This document shows positions 14,771 to 21,521 of a stretch of DNA of 21,521 nt, one piece after another. Under the pieces are notes generated by a model. The model searched no databases. It was given only the letters and a program-made list of their open reading frames with translations, and was not told the origin of the DNA. This stretch comes from a virus: positions 1 to 21,521 of IMG/VR virus record IMGVR_UViG_3300025514_000020; one strand, given 5' to 3'. Positions within the stretch are counted from its first letter, which is position 1. Each line of letters opens with the position of its first letter. A program made the translations under genes and the position numbers.

Positions 14771-15174
14771 GTCACCCTCCCGATGCCCTTTAAAAGCTCG
14801 TCGGTTACCACCTTGGCGACGCTCTTTTTGTTTTCGTCAATGGCCGGGCGGAGAAAGGGCTGGGCCTTCATTTTGGATGTCCCCAGTTCCACCGGGGCGA
14901 AATGCTCCGCTCCTTTTCCCCTGGTCACCACATGCTCGCTTTTGATATTGGGCTTGCGTACTTTGCTTTTCTTGAGCGTTAAGCTGTCCCGCAAGAGTCC
15001 GGTATCCACCGGCACTTTTTGCTTGGCCGCCGCCAGCACAATTTCGGCCCCGGCCGTCGAGGCTTTGTCGAGCGCCTCCGCCGCCGCGTCGCCCAGCTGC
15101 TCCACGAGCTTGATGACCTCGTCTAAGCCCTCGATATGGGTTTTCAGCTTTTTTACCCGCAGCCGCTTAGTCAT
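14767..15174 (-). CDS. HK97 gp10-like head-tail joining/tail completion protein
   Basis: This 135-residue protein starts at ATG 15174; AAGGAG lies 10 bases before it, while an in-frame GTG at 15183 is too close to that site. The signature AKQKVPVDTGLLRDSL (about 50-65) followed by VELGTSKMKAQPFLRPAID (about 94-112) is that of the HK97 gp10 family (PF04883). These proteins act at the head-tail interface. It overlaps the upstream adaptor gene by 8 bases and the next gene by 4, consistent with coupled translation. Confidence 0.9.
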   Translation of the reverse strand: MTKRLRVKKLKTHIEGLDEVIKLVEQLGDAAAEALDKASTAGAEIVLAAAKQKVPVDTGLLRDSLTLKKSKVRKPNIKSEHVVTRGKGAEHFAPVELGTSKMKAQPFLRPAIDENKKSVAKVVTDELLKGIGRVT

Positions 15175-15493
15175 TCTGGACACTCTCCTTGCACATGAGA
15201 TTAAGCTCTACGCCGCGCTCCTCAAAGTTAAGGGCGGAGATAATCTCAAAAATACGCGCGCCAAAGACGACGCGCATTTTCGGCGTAATCCCGCTTCTAT
15301 AGCGCATAGTGATTTTTGTCGAGACCTCCGCGTTGGTCTGGGCGGAAGCGAAGTACTCCTTGCCGGAAACGGGTGTGACGTTAGCCCAGACCGTCGCCAC
15401 ATCCATCCATACATGTTCCTCCGCGCCAAAGCTGTCTCTGCCGGCGGTATATGCCTGAATCTTGACCCGGTGCCGCAGTTTCCCGATCTTCAT
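15167..15493 (-). CDS. Head-tail adaptor (SPP1 gp16-like)
   Basis: This 108-residue protein starts at ATG 15493, sharing TAATG with the previous gene's stop. It has the family pattern (PF05521): an N-terminal IGKLRHRVKIQ, then DSFGAEEHVWMDVATVWANV, then PVSGKEYFASAQTNAEVSTK, and later ITPKMRVVFGARIFEI. Such proteins close the head channel after DNA packaging and provide the docking surface for the tail. Confidence 0.9.
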   Translation of the reverse strand: MKIGKLRHRVKIQAYTAGRDSFGAEEHVWMDVATVWANVTPVSGKEYFASAQTNAEVSTKITMRYRSGITPKMRVVFGARIFEIISALNFEERGVELNLMCKESVQND

Positions 15494-15771
15494 TACCACT
15501 CCGCCTTTCGGTAGGAAAAGAGCAGGGCTTTAAGCACCTTGATCAGCTCGTCGCTGTCAAGCTCGTTTCGCTCCTCAAAAAGTTTGGCCACGGTAAAGTA
15601 GACAGCATGCTTGACCGGCTCGGGCACGCTTTGCGCAAACTCGCTCAAAGGGAAGCGCAGGACGCCTTCCACCAGATCCTCCGCCGCTTCAATCAGGCTT
15701 TCGATAAGCGCGTCCTCCGCCTCGCCGTCAACTCTAAGCCACGCTTTTGTATCTTCCAGTGTGACCACCAC
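15493..15771 (-). CDS. Head-tail connector protein (gp6-like)
   Basis: This 92-residue, largely helical protein is of the gp6/gp15 connector family (PF05135 type): VTLEDTKAWLRVDGEAEDAL, then LIESLIEAAEDLVEGVL, then VKHAVYFTVAKLFEERNEL. It forms the ring below the portal. It probably uses a GTG start (15771; GTG 15768 is also possible) with AAAGGGGG upstream. It is the first gene after the hairpin that follows the capsid gene. Confidence 0.88.
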   Translation of the reverse strand: MVVTLEDTKAWLRVDGEAEDALIESLIEAAEDLVEGVLRFPLSEFAQSVPEPVKHAVYFTVAKLFEERNELDSDELIKVLKALLFSYRKAEW

Positions 15772-15789
15772 CGTGCCCGCCCCCTTTCC

Positions 15790-15825
15790 AAAACTCGGCA
15801 GGCAGCCGCTTAGGACTGCCTGCCG
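15790..15825 (-). terminator. Hairpin between capsid and connector genes (attenuator-like)
   Basis: A perfect 10-bp stem, CGGCAGGCAG and CTGCCTGCCG (arms 15825-15816 and 15805-15796), has a 10-base loop and is followed on the minus strand by AGTTTTG. It lies 11 bases after the capsid stop. The short U-tract suggests partial termination, which would give more capsid than connector and tail mRNA, or 3'-end protection of the capsid message. Confidence 0.6.
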
Positions 15826-15835
15826 TAAGATTAAA

Positions 15836-17029
15836 CTACGCTTTTTGCTGCAGTATCTTGATGGCCTCCGGCAGCACCAGCTTGCCGTCCACCCGCTGGG
15901 TGGCGATAAAGCCTACTTGACCCGTGGGGGCGAACAGCTCGCTTAGCCGCTTGAACACCCGGCCCTGGCGGTCAGCCACCCAGTAATAGCCGAAATCGCC
16001 GAACACCACCGTTTTGGCCCCCGCCTCGATTACCGGCACATAGGCCGAGGTGTACAAGGGGCGGTTGAGGATGGTATCAGGCGTCGCTTCCTTGATGGAC
16101 GGCTGCCACAGGTACTGGCCGGTGCTGTCTTTTAGCTTGCGGATGGCCTTGACCGTGGCGTCGTTCATGACAAAGACGGCTTTTTTGCGGTAAGGGGACT
16201 TGAGGCTGTAGAACAGGTCCAGTATTTCGTCCAAGGTGATGGCTGCCGGGGCGGCCGTGGTCACGCCAATCTGCCCGCCGCCTGTGGCGGCAAGGATGCC
16301 GGTGGGTTTGCCAAGGCCGTCGCCCACAAAGAAAGCTTCCTCCTCCTTGGCGCCGATGCGGCGGGCGAACTCCCTGGCGATGTAGTTCTCCAGATTGAAC
16401 ACGCTGTCATTTAGGAGCTCCTCGCTGACCTTAATCATGGTGGCCAGCTTGAAAGCGCCGATGGACACCTGCCCGAAGCTGTCGTCGCTTTCGGGGATCT
16501 GTCCTTCCTCATCCACCCAGGAGGCGGTGCCCTTGCTTGCCACCACAGGGATCTTGCGGTCGCCGCTGGAGGTGGTAATGACATTGGCCAGCTGGCGGAA
16601 AATGTTTTCTTCCTCAAGGGATTTTACCAGAGTGCGCTCAAACTCGTCGGGCACCAGGTAGCCGCCTTCGGTATCCTCGCCGACCTGCAGCGCGTTTTGG
16701 ATATCGGCAGTGCGTTTGCCGCGCATGGCGTTCCAAAAGGCCCGCTTATACTCGGCGGCAGCCCGGCCGGTCTTAGTCTCGCCGTGGACAGACGGCTTGT
16801 TGGTGATGGGGGCGTTGGTCGGTAGGGAAAGCTCCGCGTCAAGGGCGGCCTGGCGCTCCAGCCGCTCGATCTCCCTGCCCAGCGCCACCACGTCGCCCTC
16901 CATCTTTTCATAGGAAGCGGTGTCCTCGGCGGACAAAAGCCCGTCTCCGCCCCGCTTGCTGTCAAGGTATGCCTTGGCGGCTTCCCATGCCTTGGCGCGC
17001 TTTTCGCGCAGTTCCAGGATTTTGCTCAT
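15836..17029 (-). CDS. Major capsid protein (HK97 gp5 fold)
   Basis: This 397-residue protein forms the icosahedral shell. Residues about 1-65 are charged and helical (LELREKRAKAWEAAKAYLDS), acting as a scaffold-like delta domain that the upstream protease would remove. About 90-110 is the likely cleavage zone. The mature part shows the PF05065 pattern: GGYLVPDEFERTLVKSLEEE, then DRKIPVVASKGTASWVDEEG, then SDDSFGQVSIGAFKLATMIK, EEEAFFVGDGLGKPTGIL and VVFGDFGYYWVADRQG. AAGGAGG lies 8 bases before the ATG. It follows the protease gene by 20 bases and is followed by an attenuator-like hairpin, consistent with high expression. Confidence 0.96.
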   Translation of the reverse strand: MSKILELREKRAKAWEAAKAYLDSKRGGDGLLSAEDTASYEKMEGDVVALGREIERLERQAALDAELSLPTNAPITNKPSVHGETKTGRAAAEYKRAFWNAMRGKRTADIQNALQVGEDTEGGYLVPDEFERTLVKSLEEENIFRQLANVITTSSGDRKIPVVASKGTASWVDEEGQIPESDDSFGQVSIGAFKLATMIKVSEELLNDSVFNLENYIAREFARRIGAKEEEAFFVGDGLGKPTGILAATGGGQIGVTTAAPAAITLDEILDLFYSLKSPYRKKAVFVMNDATVKAIRKLKDSTGQYLWQPSIKEATPDTILNRPLYTSAYVPVIEAGAKTVVFGDFGYYWVADRQGRVFKRLSELFAPTGQVGFIATQRVDGKLVLPEAIKILQQKA

Positions 17030-17049
17030 TCTTGTTTCCTCCTTAAAAT

Positions 17050-17739
17050 TTAGTGGGAAATTAATGAGAGCCGCTTATAGAGCGACTCTATCGGGGTACC
17101 CGTTTTCGGCTTGGCCTTGGGGATTTTCCCAAGCAGGGAGTTGGCGACCGCCATGCGGCTGAAAATGAGGCCTTCTCCTGGTTCTTGCGGTTCCTCGCCG
17201 GATGTGAACAGGATTTTGTCCGCAAAGCCGAGTTCCACGGCTTTTTTGGCGTTCATCCAGGTTTCCGCATCCATGAGATGGGAGAGCTTCACTCTCGACA
17301 GGCCGGATTTCAGCTCGTAGGCGTTGATGATGCTCTCCTTGACCTCGTCCAGTAGTGCCTTGGCGCGCAGCATCTCCTCGCTGTCGCCGATGGCGATGGT
17401 GCTGGGATTATGGACCATAAGCATACTCACCGGTGACATGTACACCTCGCCGCCGGCCATGGCGACGACCGAGGCGGCGCTGGCGGCCAGGCCGTCAATC
17501 TTGACTGTGACTTGCCCGGCATAGTCCATGAGCATGTTGTAAATCTGTGCCGCCGCAAACACATCACCGCCGGGTGAGTTAATCCATACCGTGATGTTGC
17601 CCGAACCTGCCAGCAGCTCGTCTTTAAACAGCTTGGGTGTCACCTCGTCGCCCCACCAGGACTCTTCGGCGATGGGGCCGTTAAGATAAAGGGTGCGTTC
17701 ATCATCAGAATTGCGCACCCAGTTCCAGAATTTCCTCAT
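17050..17739 (-). CDS. ClpP-like prohead protease (S14 family)
   Basis: This 229-residue protease should cut the capsid delta domain and act within the prohead. The ClpP-type catalytic triad is visible: Ser87 in GLAASAAS (83-90), His110 in MLMVHNPS and Asp174 in ELGFADKI. The NSPGGDV stretch (54-60) corresponds to the oxyanion region. The C-terminal tail from about 180 is low in structure and may target the protein to the prohead. The ATG overlaps the portal stop as ATGA, with AAGGAGG 8 bases upstream. Portal, ClpP-like protease, capsid is the usual order in this phage group. Confidence 0.94.
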   Translation of the reverse strand: MRKFWNWVRNSDDERTLYLNGPIAEESWWGDEVTPKLFKDELLAGSGNITVWINSPGGDVFAAAQIYNMLMDYAGQVTVKIDGLAASAASVVAMAGGEVYMSPVSMLMVHNPSTIAIGDSEEMLRAKALLDEVKESIINAYELKSGLSRVKLSHLMDAETWMNAKKAVELGFADKILFTSGEEPQEPGEGLIFSRMAVANSLLGKIPKAKPKTGTPIESLYKRLSLISH

Positions 17740-18989
17740 GTACTGACCTCCTTCGCTTGGTTTTGGTAAGCGGCACCCACGTCCTTAAGCTTGACCATAT
17801 TACCGTTTAAAACATAGACATTTCCGCCATCCTCATCAGGGATTAGGTTCAGATCTTCAAGTTGGCGCACATCGTTTGGAGAGAAAAAGCCGTTTTGAAT
17901 ACCTGTAGAATAGCCATCCATTCTTTCTTTGTATGAGCCCCGCAGCAGCCCGTCCACATTAAAGCGCACAAAGTAGCGGGGCTTTTCCGACGGCAGGAGG
18001 AGGGACTGCTGCAAAGCCTGCTCCCAGCGCACCACCCACGGATCGAGGGTGTACTTGACGAATTCCAGCGACTGCTGCTCGATGTTGGAAAAGCTGGACT
18101 TCTCAAGATCGCCAACCATGTGGGGCGGCACACGGAAGATACGAGCAATTTCATTGATTTGGAATTTGCGTGTCTCCAGAAACTGCGCCTGTTCCGGCGG
18201 GATGCCGATAGCCTGGAATTTCATGCCCTCTTCCAGTACCGCGATGCGGTGGGCGTTGCCGCCGCCCTGATAGACCGCGTTCCAGCTCTCCCGCACTCGT
18301 TTCGGGTCTTTGACCACACCCGGATGTTCCAGTACGCCGCCCGGATTGGCTCCGTTGGCGAAAAAGGAGGCGCCGTACTCCTCCGTCGCCATGGCCATGC
18401 CGATAGCGTTCTTGGCGATGGCGATGGGCGAGTAGCCGATCAGTCCGTCAAAGCCAAGGCCAGGGATATGCAAGACCTCGTCCCGGCGCAGCGTCAGCGT
18501 TTCGCTGGCTGGGTTAATCCGGCTTTCCTCAGCATCGCGGCGGTAGGTATAGGTCAGTTCGCCGTTTGCGCTTCTTGCCACATCCATCTTGTTTGGCAGC
18601 AGGGGGTAGAGGGCCAGCACCTGGCCACGCCCGTCCCGGATGATCTGGGCATAGGCGTTGCCCCAAAGCAGAAGATGACTCATCAGTGTTTCCCTGAACA
18701 CAAATGTAGTCATCTCCGGGTTTGGTTCGCTATGGAGGAGGTAGTACAGCTTGTGCCCCACCGCTTTTTCTTTGCCGCCATCAGCTTTGTAGCGGTATAT
18801 GCGCAGCGGCAGCCCGGCGATGGCTTCGGCCAGTATTCGGACGCAGGCATACACTGCCGTGGCCTGCATGGCCGTCCGCTCGTTAACGGTCTTGCCGCTG
18901 GCGGTACCGCCGAACAGGAAGGAGAACCCGCTGCCTACGCGGTTTTGTGGCCTATCCCGCGTGCGGAACAACCGGGAAAATATGCTCAT
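17736..18989 (-). CDS. Portal protein (HK97-type)
   Basis: This 417-residue protein forms the DNA-translocation ring at one vertex, partner of the terminase. The PF04860 pattern is clear: VYACVRILAEAIAGLPLRIY (47-66), then LYYLLHSEPNPEMTTFVFRE, LWGNAYAQIIRDGRGQVLAL, and IARIFRVPPHMVGDL with SFSNIEQQSLEFVKYTL. The C-terminal end is charged. The start overlaps the terminase stop as ATGA. Length is normal for the family. Confidence 0.95.
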   Translation of the reverse strand: MSIFSRLFRTRDRPQNRVGSGFSFLFGGTASGKTVNERTAMQATAVYACVRILAEAIAGLPLRIYRYKADGGKEKAVGHKLYYLLHSEPNPEMTTFVFRETLMSHLLLWGNAYAQIIRDGRGQVLALYPLLPNKMDVARSANGELTYTYRRDAEESRINPASETLTLRRDEVLHIPGLGFDGLIGYSPIAIAKNAIGMAMATEEYGASFFANGANPGGVLEHPGVVKDPKRVRESWNAVYQGGGNAHRIAVLEEGMKFQAIGIPPEQAQFLETRKFQINEIARIFRVPPHMVGDLEKSSFSNIEQQSLEFVKYTLDPWVVRWEQALQQSLLLPSEKPRYFVRFNVDGLLRGSYKERMDGYSTGIQNGFFSPNDVRQLEDLNLIPDEDGGNVYVLNGNMVKLKDVGAAYQNQAKEVST

Positions 18990-20590
18990 AGGATCAATAA
19001 CCCCCTCTCATCATAGACTGAAGCGCCGCCATCGCCGGAGCCGCAGCGCAGGGCCCGGTCCAGCGCCATAATCGTCGCCACCGCACCGTCGATCCTTTCG
19101 GTGCTCTTTTCCTTGTCCGGCTTGATGTTGCCGGCGGGATCGGTGCGAATGAAGATGTTGTCCATCATCCAGCGCAGGACGGGATGCCCGCCGTGGGCGA
19201 TTCTTTCCTCCAGCGTCAGCTTCATCAGTTCCTTGGTAGGCGGCGACATATCCTTAAAGCCCTGCCCGAAGGGGACGACGGTAAAGCCCAGCCCTTCAAG
19301 ATTCTGGGTCATCTGCGCCGCGCCCCAGCGGTCAAAGGCGATTTCGCGGATGTTGTACTTTTCGCCTAAGTTTTTAATGAACCGCTCAATGAAGCCGTAA
19401 TGCACCACGTTCCCCTCGGTGGTGAGGAGCTGCCCCTGTTTCTCCCAGAGGTCGTACTGCACATGGTCGCGCCGCACCCGCAGGCTTACATTGTTCTCCG
19501 GCATCCAGAAGAACGGCAGGACGCTGTATTTGTCGTCCTCATCTTCCGGCGGGAACACCAGGACAAAGGCGGTAATGTCGGTAGTGGAGGAGAGGTCAAG
19601 CCCGCCGTAGCAGACCCGCCCCTCAAGGCTCGCCGCATCGACCGGGAAGGCGCAGGCGTCCCATTTCGCCATGGGCATCCAGCGGACGGCTTGCTTTACC
19701 CATTGATTCAATCGCAATTGCCGGAAGCTGTTCTCCTCGGCGGGGTTTTGCTTGGCGCTTTCACAGGCGGCCTTCACCTTGTCGATGCCAACCGTAATGC
19801 CTAAACTTGGGTTCACTTTTTTCCACACCTTGGGGTCGGTCCAGTCGTCCTCTTCCTTCGCCCCGTAGATCACGGGATAGAAGGTGGGGTCGCGCTTCCT
19901 GCCTTCGAGGATATCCTTCGCCTTTTGGTGCGTCTCATAGCAGATGCTCTGGTTGTCCGTTCCCGCCGTGGTGATCAGGAAGTAGAGCGGCTGCCGCCTT
20001 GCGTCGCCGGAGCCTTTGGTCATTACGTCAAAGAGCTTGCGGTTAGGTTGGGTGTGCAGCTCGTCGAACACCACGCCGTGGATGTTGAAACCGTGCTTGG
20101 AGTAGGCCTCTGCGCTTAGTACCTGGTAGAAGCTGTTGGTCGGCAGATACACCAGCCGCTTGGTGGAAGCCAAAAGCTTTACTCGCCGGGACAGTGCCTG
20201 ACACATCCGCACCATATCGGCGGCTACCTCGAACACAATGGATGCCTGCTGGCGATCGGCGGCACAGCCGTATACCTCGGCGCGCTCCTCATTGTCGCCG
20301 CAGGTAAGCAAAAGCGCTATTGCCGCCGCAAGTTCAGACTTGCCTTGTTTTTTTGGGATTTCCACGTACGCTGTGTTGAACTGCCTGCAGCCGTTGGGCT
20401 TTAAAATACCAAACACATCGCGGACAATCCGCTCCTGCCAGTCGATCAGCTCAAAGGGCTTTCCCGCCCAGGCGCCTTTAGTGTGGGAGAGGGCTTGGAT
20501 AAAAGACACGGCGTAGTCGGCAGCGGCTTTGTCATAGAAGGAATCCGCCGCCATAAAGGAGGTCGGCCTGTATTTTTTCAGTTTGCGCAA
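18986..20590 (-). CDS. Terminase large subunit
   Basis: This 534-residue packaging motor has a TTG start at 20590: AAAGGAGG lies 8 bases upstream, and the protein then begins MRKLKKYRPTSF. The ATG at 20632 in the same frame sits in the loop of a terminator-like hairpin and has a poor ribosome site. The ATPase domain has PKKQGKS (79-85, Walker A-like) and VVFDELHTQ (173-181, Walker B with Asp176/Glu177). The nuclease domain has acidic residues Asp332 (GGLDLSSTTD), Asp420 (IAFDRWG) and Asp501 (ERIDGAVATIM), fitting a two-metal RNase H-like centre. Sequence character is that of the P27/HK97-type TerL common in Firmicutes prophages. No small subunit gene is adjacent, as would be usual. Confidence 0.96.
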   Translation of the reverse strand: MRKLKKYRPTSFMAADSFYDKAAADYAVSFIQALSHTKGAWAGKPFELIDWQERIVRDVFGILKPNGCRQFNTAYVEIPKKQGKSELAAAIALLLTCGDNEERAEVYGCAADRQQASIVFEVAADMVRMCQALSRRVKLLASTKRLVYLPTNSFYQVLSAEAYSKHGFNIHGVVFDELHTQPNRKLFDVMTKGSGDARRQPLYFLITTAGTDNQSICYETHQKAKDILEGRKRDPTFYPVIYGAKEEDDWTDPKVWKKVNPSLGITVGIDKVKAACESAKQNPAEENSFRQLRLNQWVKQAVRWMPMAKWDACAFPVDAASLEGRVCYGGLDLSSTTDITAFVLVFPPEDEDDKYSVLPFFWMPENNVSLRVRRDHVQYDLWEKQGQLLTTEGNVVHYGFIERFIKNLGEKYNIREIAFDRWGAAQMTQNLEGLGFTVVPFGQGFKDMSPPTKELMKLTLEERIAHGGHPVLRWMMDNIFIRTDPAGNIKPDKEKSTERIDGAVATIMALDRALRCGSGDGGASVYDERGLLIL

Positions 20591-20613
20591 AGGCCCCGCC
20601 TCCTTTTTTAGGC

Positions 20614-20642
20614 AAAAGAAAAGAGCTTCCATGGAAGCCCTT
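20614..20642 (-). terminator. Terminator-like hairpin upstream of the large terminase gene
   Basis: On the minus strand AAGGGCTTC (20642-20634) pairs with GAAGCTCTT (20629-20621) around a CATG loop, with one G-T pair. It is followed by TTCTTTT, giving TTTTCTTTT with the end of the stem. It separates the accessory genes from the packaging operon. The 80-base gap 20591-20670 holds this hairpin and the terminase ribosome site. Confidence 0.65.
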
Positions 20643-20670
20643 ATTTCCGCTAGTTGTTGCTGAGTATGCT

Positions 20671-20856
20671 TTATCCGATGTCCGCTTCGCCGGTCAGGAT
20701 AAAGCGGCTGTATTCGGCTTTGTGCTCCTCCAGGTACAACACAAGTTCGTAGAAGCCGTGCACAAAGGCCTCGTGCTGGACGCGGTTTACGTCAAACATA
20801 TTGGTGACACCGCTTGCCCGGACGGCGAGGATTTGCTCTTTTATCTTTTCATTCAT
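20671..20856 (-). CDS. DUF5049 family protein
   Basis: This 61-residue protein starts at ATG 20856, with GGAGG 9 bases upstream; a longer open frame upstream overlaps the previous gene and lacks a site. The sequence NEKIKEQILAVRASGVTNMF, then DVNRVQHEAFVHGFYELVLY and LEEHKAEYSRFILTG, is recognised as the DUF5049 type, a small family found next to terminase genes in Firmicutes prophages. Function unknown. It overlaps the cyclotransferase gene by 8 bases. Confidence 0.85.
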   Translation of the reverse strand: MNEKIKEQILAVRASGVTNMFDVNRVQHEAFVHGFYELVLYLEEHKAEYSRFILTGEADIG

Positions 20857-21313
20857 GGGCGGTTTCCTCCGTTTTTGCCGAATCGATGGTTGCCTGGCGC
20901 AGGATCTCCACATCGAAGCCCGCGGCCCTGTAGCCTTCCAAAATGGCGGCGTAATAGTAGCAGCTTGGCTGGCCGAGCGGCCTGCCCTCGTTCATGATAT
21001 ACACCATCGCCCTGACGGTCTTGCCGTTTAGTTGCACTTCTAGCGTTTCCTTGCGGTAGAAATATGGCCAGCCCTCGTAGCGGTCAAGCGCCGCCTCGTC
21101 AGCGGGCGATATCTCCCAGACCAGCACCGGGACGCTGCCGCCCTGACAAGGCTCCACCGTCGCCACCGCGCCTTCGCGCGCGCCCCGGAACAGAAGCCGC
21201 CAGTCCTTCATTACGCTTGCCCCCAGCACCTTCGCCGTGGGGCATCTGTCCGCCATCTGTTCCCGGTTTAAGTTGGAACCGTAGGCGATGTATAGCTTGT
21301 TGTGCTTATCCAT
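20849..21313 (-). CDS. Gamma-glutamylcyclotransferase-like (AIG2 fold) protein
   Basis: This 154-residue protein has the cyclotransferase signature: YGSNLN (11-16), the substrate-binding loop, and an acidic residue in DRYEGWPYFYRKE (Glu80) at the expected catalytic position. Family enzymes release 5-oxoproline from gamma-glutamyl peptides or gamma-glutamylamines. The substrate in a phage context is unknown; modified amino groups or peptides are possible. GGAGG lies 9 bases before the ATG. It heads the visible operon and is followed by DUF5049 and terminase, an arrangement seen in other Firmicutes prophages. Confidence 0.88.
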   Translation of the reverse strand: MDKHNKLYIAYGSNLNREQMADRCPTAKVLGASVMKDWRLLFRGAREGAVATVEPCQGGSVPVLVWEISPADEAALDRYEGWPYFYRKETLEVQLNGKTVRAMVYIMNEGRPLGQPSCYYYAAILEGYRAAGFDVEILRQATIDSAKTEETAHE

Positions 21314-21316
21314 TGT

Positions 21317-21466
21317 CTATGTCCTCCTTGCTCGCTGGCTGCGGGAGCGGCTTAAGCCGCCCGAAACCGCCACGCCGCCGAGCCGTTTAAGTGTGTGGTC
21401 AGGTGTTCTCGGCAGTTGGCGAATGTAAGACTTCAAATTAATAGTAATATTAACTGCACATAAGTG
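21317..21466 (-). CDS. Possible 3' end of an upstream gene, partly inside the right repeat
   Basis: On the minus strand a frame is open from a stop inside the repeat (21469-21467) to TAG at 21319-21317, about 49 codons. Outside the repeat it reads IRQLPRTPDHTLKRLGGVAV, then SGGLSRSRSQRARRT. The part outside the repeat is GC-rich like the neighbouring genes, while the part inside is AT-rich. It could be the tail of a phage gene cut by the repeat, or a chance open frame. It has no start with a ribosome site and no recognised family. Confidence 0.3.
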   Translation of the reverse strand, partial: HLCAVNITINLKSYIRQLPRTPDHTLKRLGGVAVSGGLSRSRSQRARRT

Positions 21467-21521
21467 TCAGATTATTTCTATATCTGTTACTATTTATAGT
21501 AACAATTTGCATTTCTTAACG
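21424..21521 (-). repeat. Right copy of the 98-bp terminal inverted repeat
   Basis: This is the exact reverse complement of bases 1-98. Read on the minus strand it has the same dyads and heptamers and points into the packaging end of the late operon. It lies upstream of the gamma-glutamylcyclotransferase gene, so the two repeat copies bracket the whole late region. The boundary with the GC-rich interior at 21423 is abrupt. Confidence 0.95.
21477..21505 (-). promoter_or_regulatory. Promoter-like pair in the right repeat, facing the late operon
   Basis: This is the inverted copy of the left promoter-like pair. In this orientation TTGTTA and TATAGA with 17-base spacing point leftward toward the packaging genes, so it is a candidate late-operon promoter with an operator-like dyad. 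It rests on sequence match only. Confidence 0.3.

Noticed and set aside
18120-19016. Plus-strand open frame of 298 codons opposite the portal gene
   Set aside because: It mirrors the portal gene, which has clear family motifs and coupled junctions; no start site or protein likeness.
20591-20632. ATG 20632 as terminase start
   Set aside because: It sits in a hairpin loop with a poor ribosome site; TTG 20590 has a perfect one and gives the usual N-terminus.
1-21521. phi29-like linear genome with protein-primed terminal repeats
   Set aside because: The genes are those of a terminase-packaged HK97-type siphovirus, with no DNA polymerase B or terminal protein, and phi29-type repeats are usually much shorter.

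Overview
The window is a nearly complete late (packaging, head, tail, lysis) region of a temperate-type, HK97-fold, long-tailed phage (siphovirus organisation). The likely host is a member of the Bacillota, probably of clostridial or Peptococcaceae type with a GC-rich genome. Reasons: almost every gene has a strong AGGAGG-type ribosome site; GTG and TTG starts are common; the family set (DUF5049, SPP1/HK97-type connectors, Dit/Tal tail proteins, holin_4-type holin, Amidase_2) is typical of Firmicutes prophages; and one gene carries the copper-amine-oxidase-N-terminal (stalk) domain common in these bacteria. No integrase, repressor, replication gene, small terminase subunit, tRNA, rRNA, CRISPR array or insertion-sequence transposase was seen.

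Layout, in the direction of late transcription (minus strand, right to left). At 21313-20671 are two accessory genes: a gamma-glutamylcyclotransferase-like protein and a DUF5049 protein. A terminator-like hairpin follows, then large terminase (TTG start), portal, ClpP-like prohead protease and HK97-type major capsid protein. A second hairpin separates capsid from the connector and tail genes: gp6-like connector, head-tail adaptor, HK97 gp10-like, tail terminator, two paralogous tail-tube proteins, tail assembly chaperone with a -1 frameshift extension, tape measure, distal tail protein, a fibre/baseplate protein, the Tal/minor structural protein, two small proteins sharing a motif, a large GH18-type tail protein and an unrecognised protein with two SH3-like modules. 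Most junctions are tight (ATGA or TAATG overlaps), so this is one long operon.

At 1475-3317 the operon is interrupted by two genes on the plus strand, bounded by a terminator on each side. They encode a secreted stalk-domain plus GH18-like protein and a membrane-anchored protein of unknown function; this looks like a lysogenic-conversion (moron) cassette. The lysis pair, holin and amidase with a C-terminal SPOR domain, follows on the minus strand and ends in a terminator at about 98-137.

The most unusual feature is that the two window ends are perfect inverted copies of each other over 98 bases. They are AT-rich, unlike the interior, and carry dyads, a repeated heptamer and a promoter-like pair. 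Whether this marks an invertible late segment, hairpin-type termini, a larger inverted repeat in a longer genome, or an assembly-graph end cannot be settled from this sequence alone.
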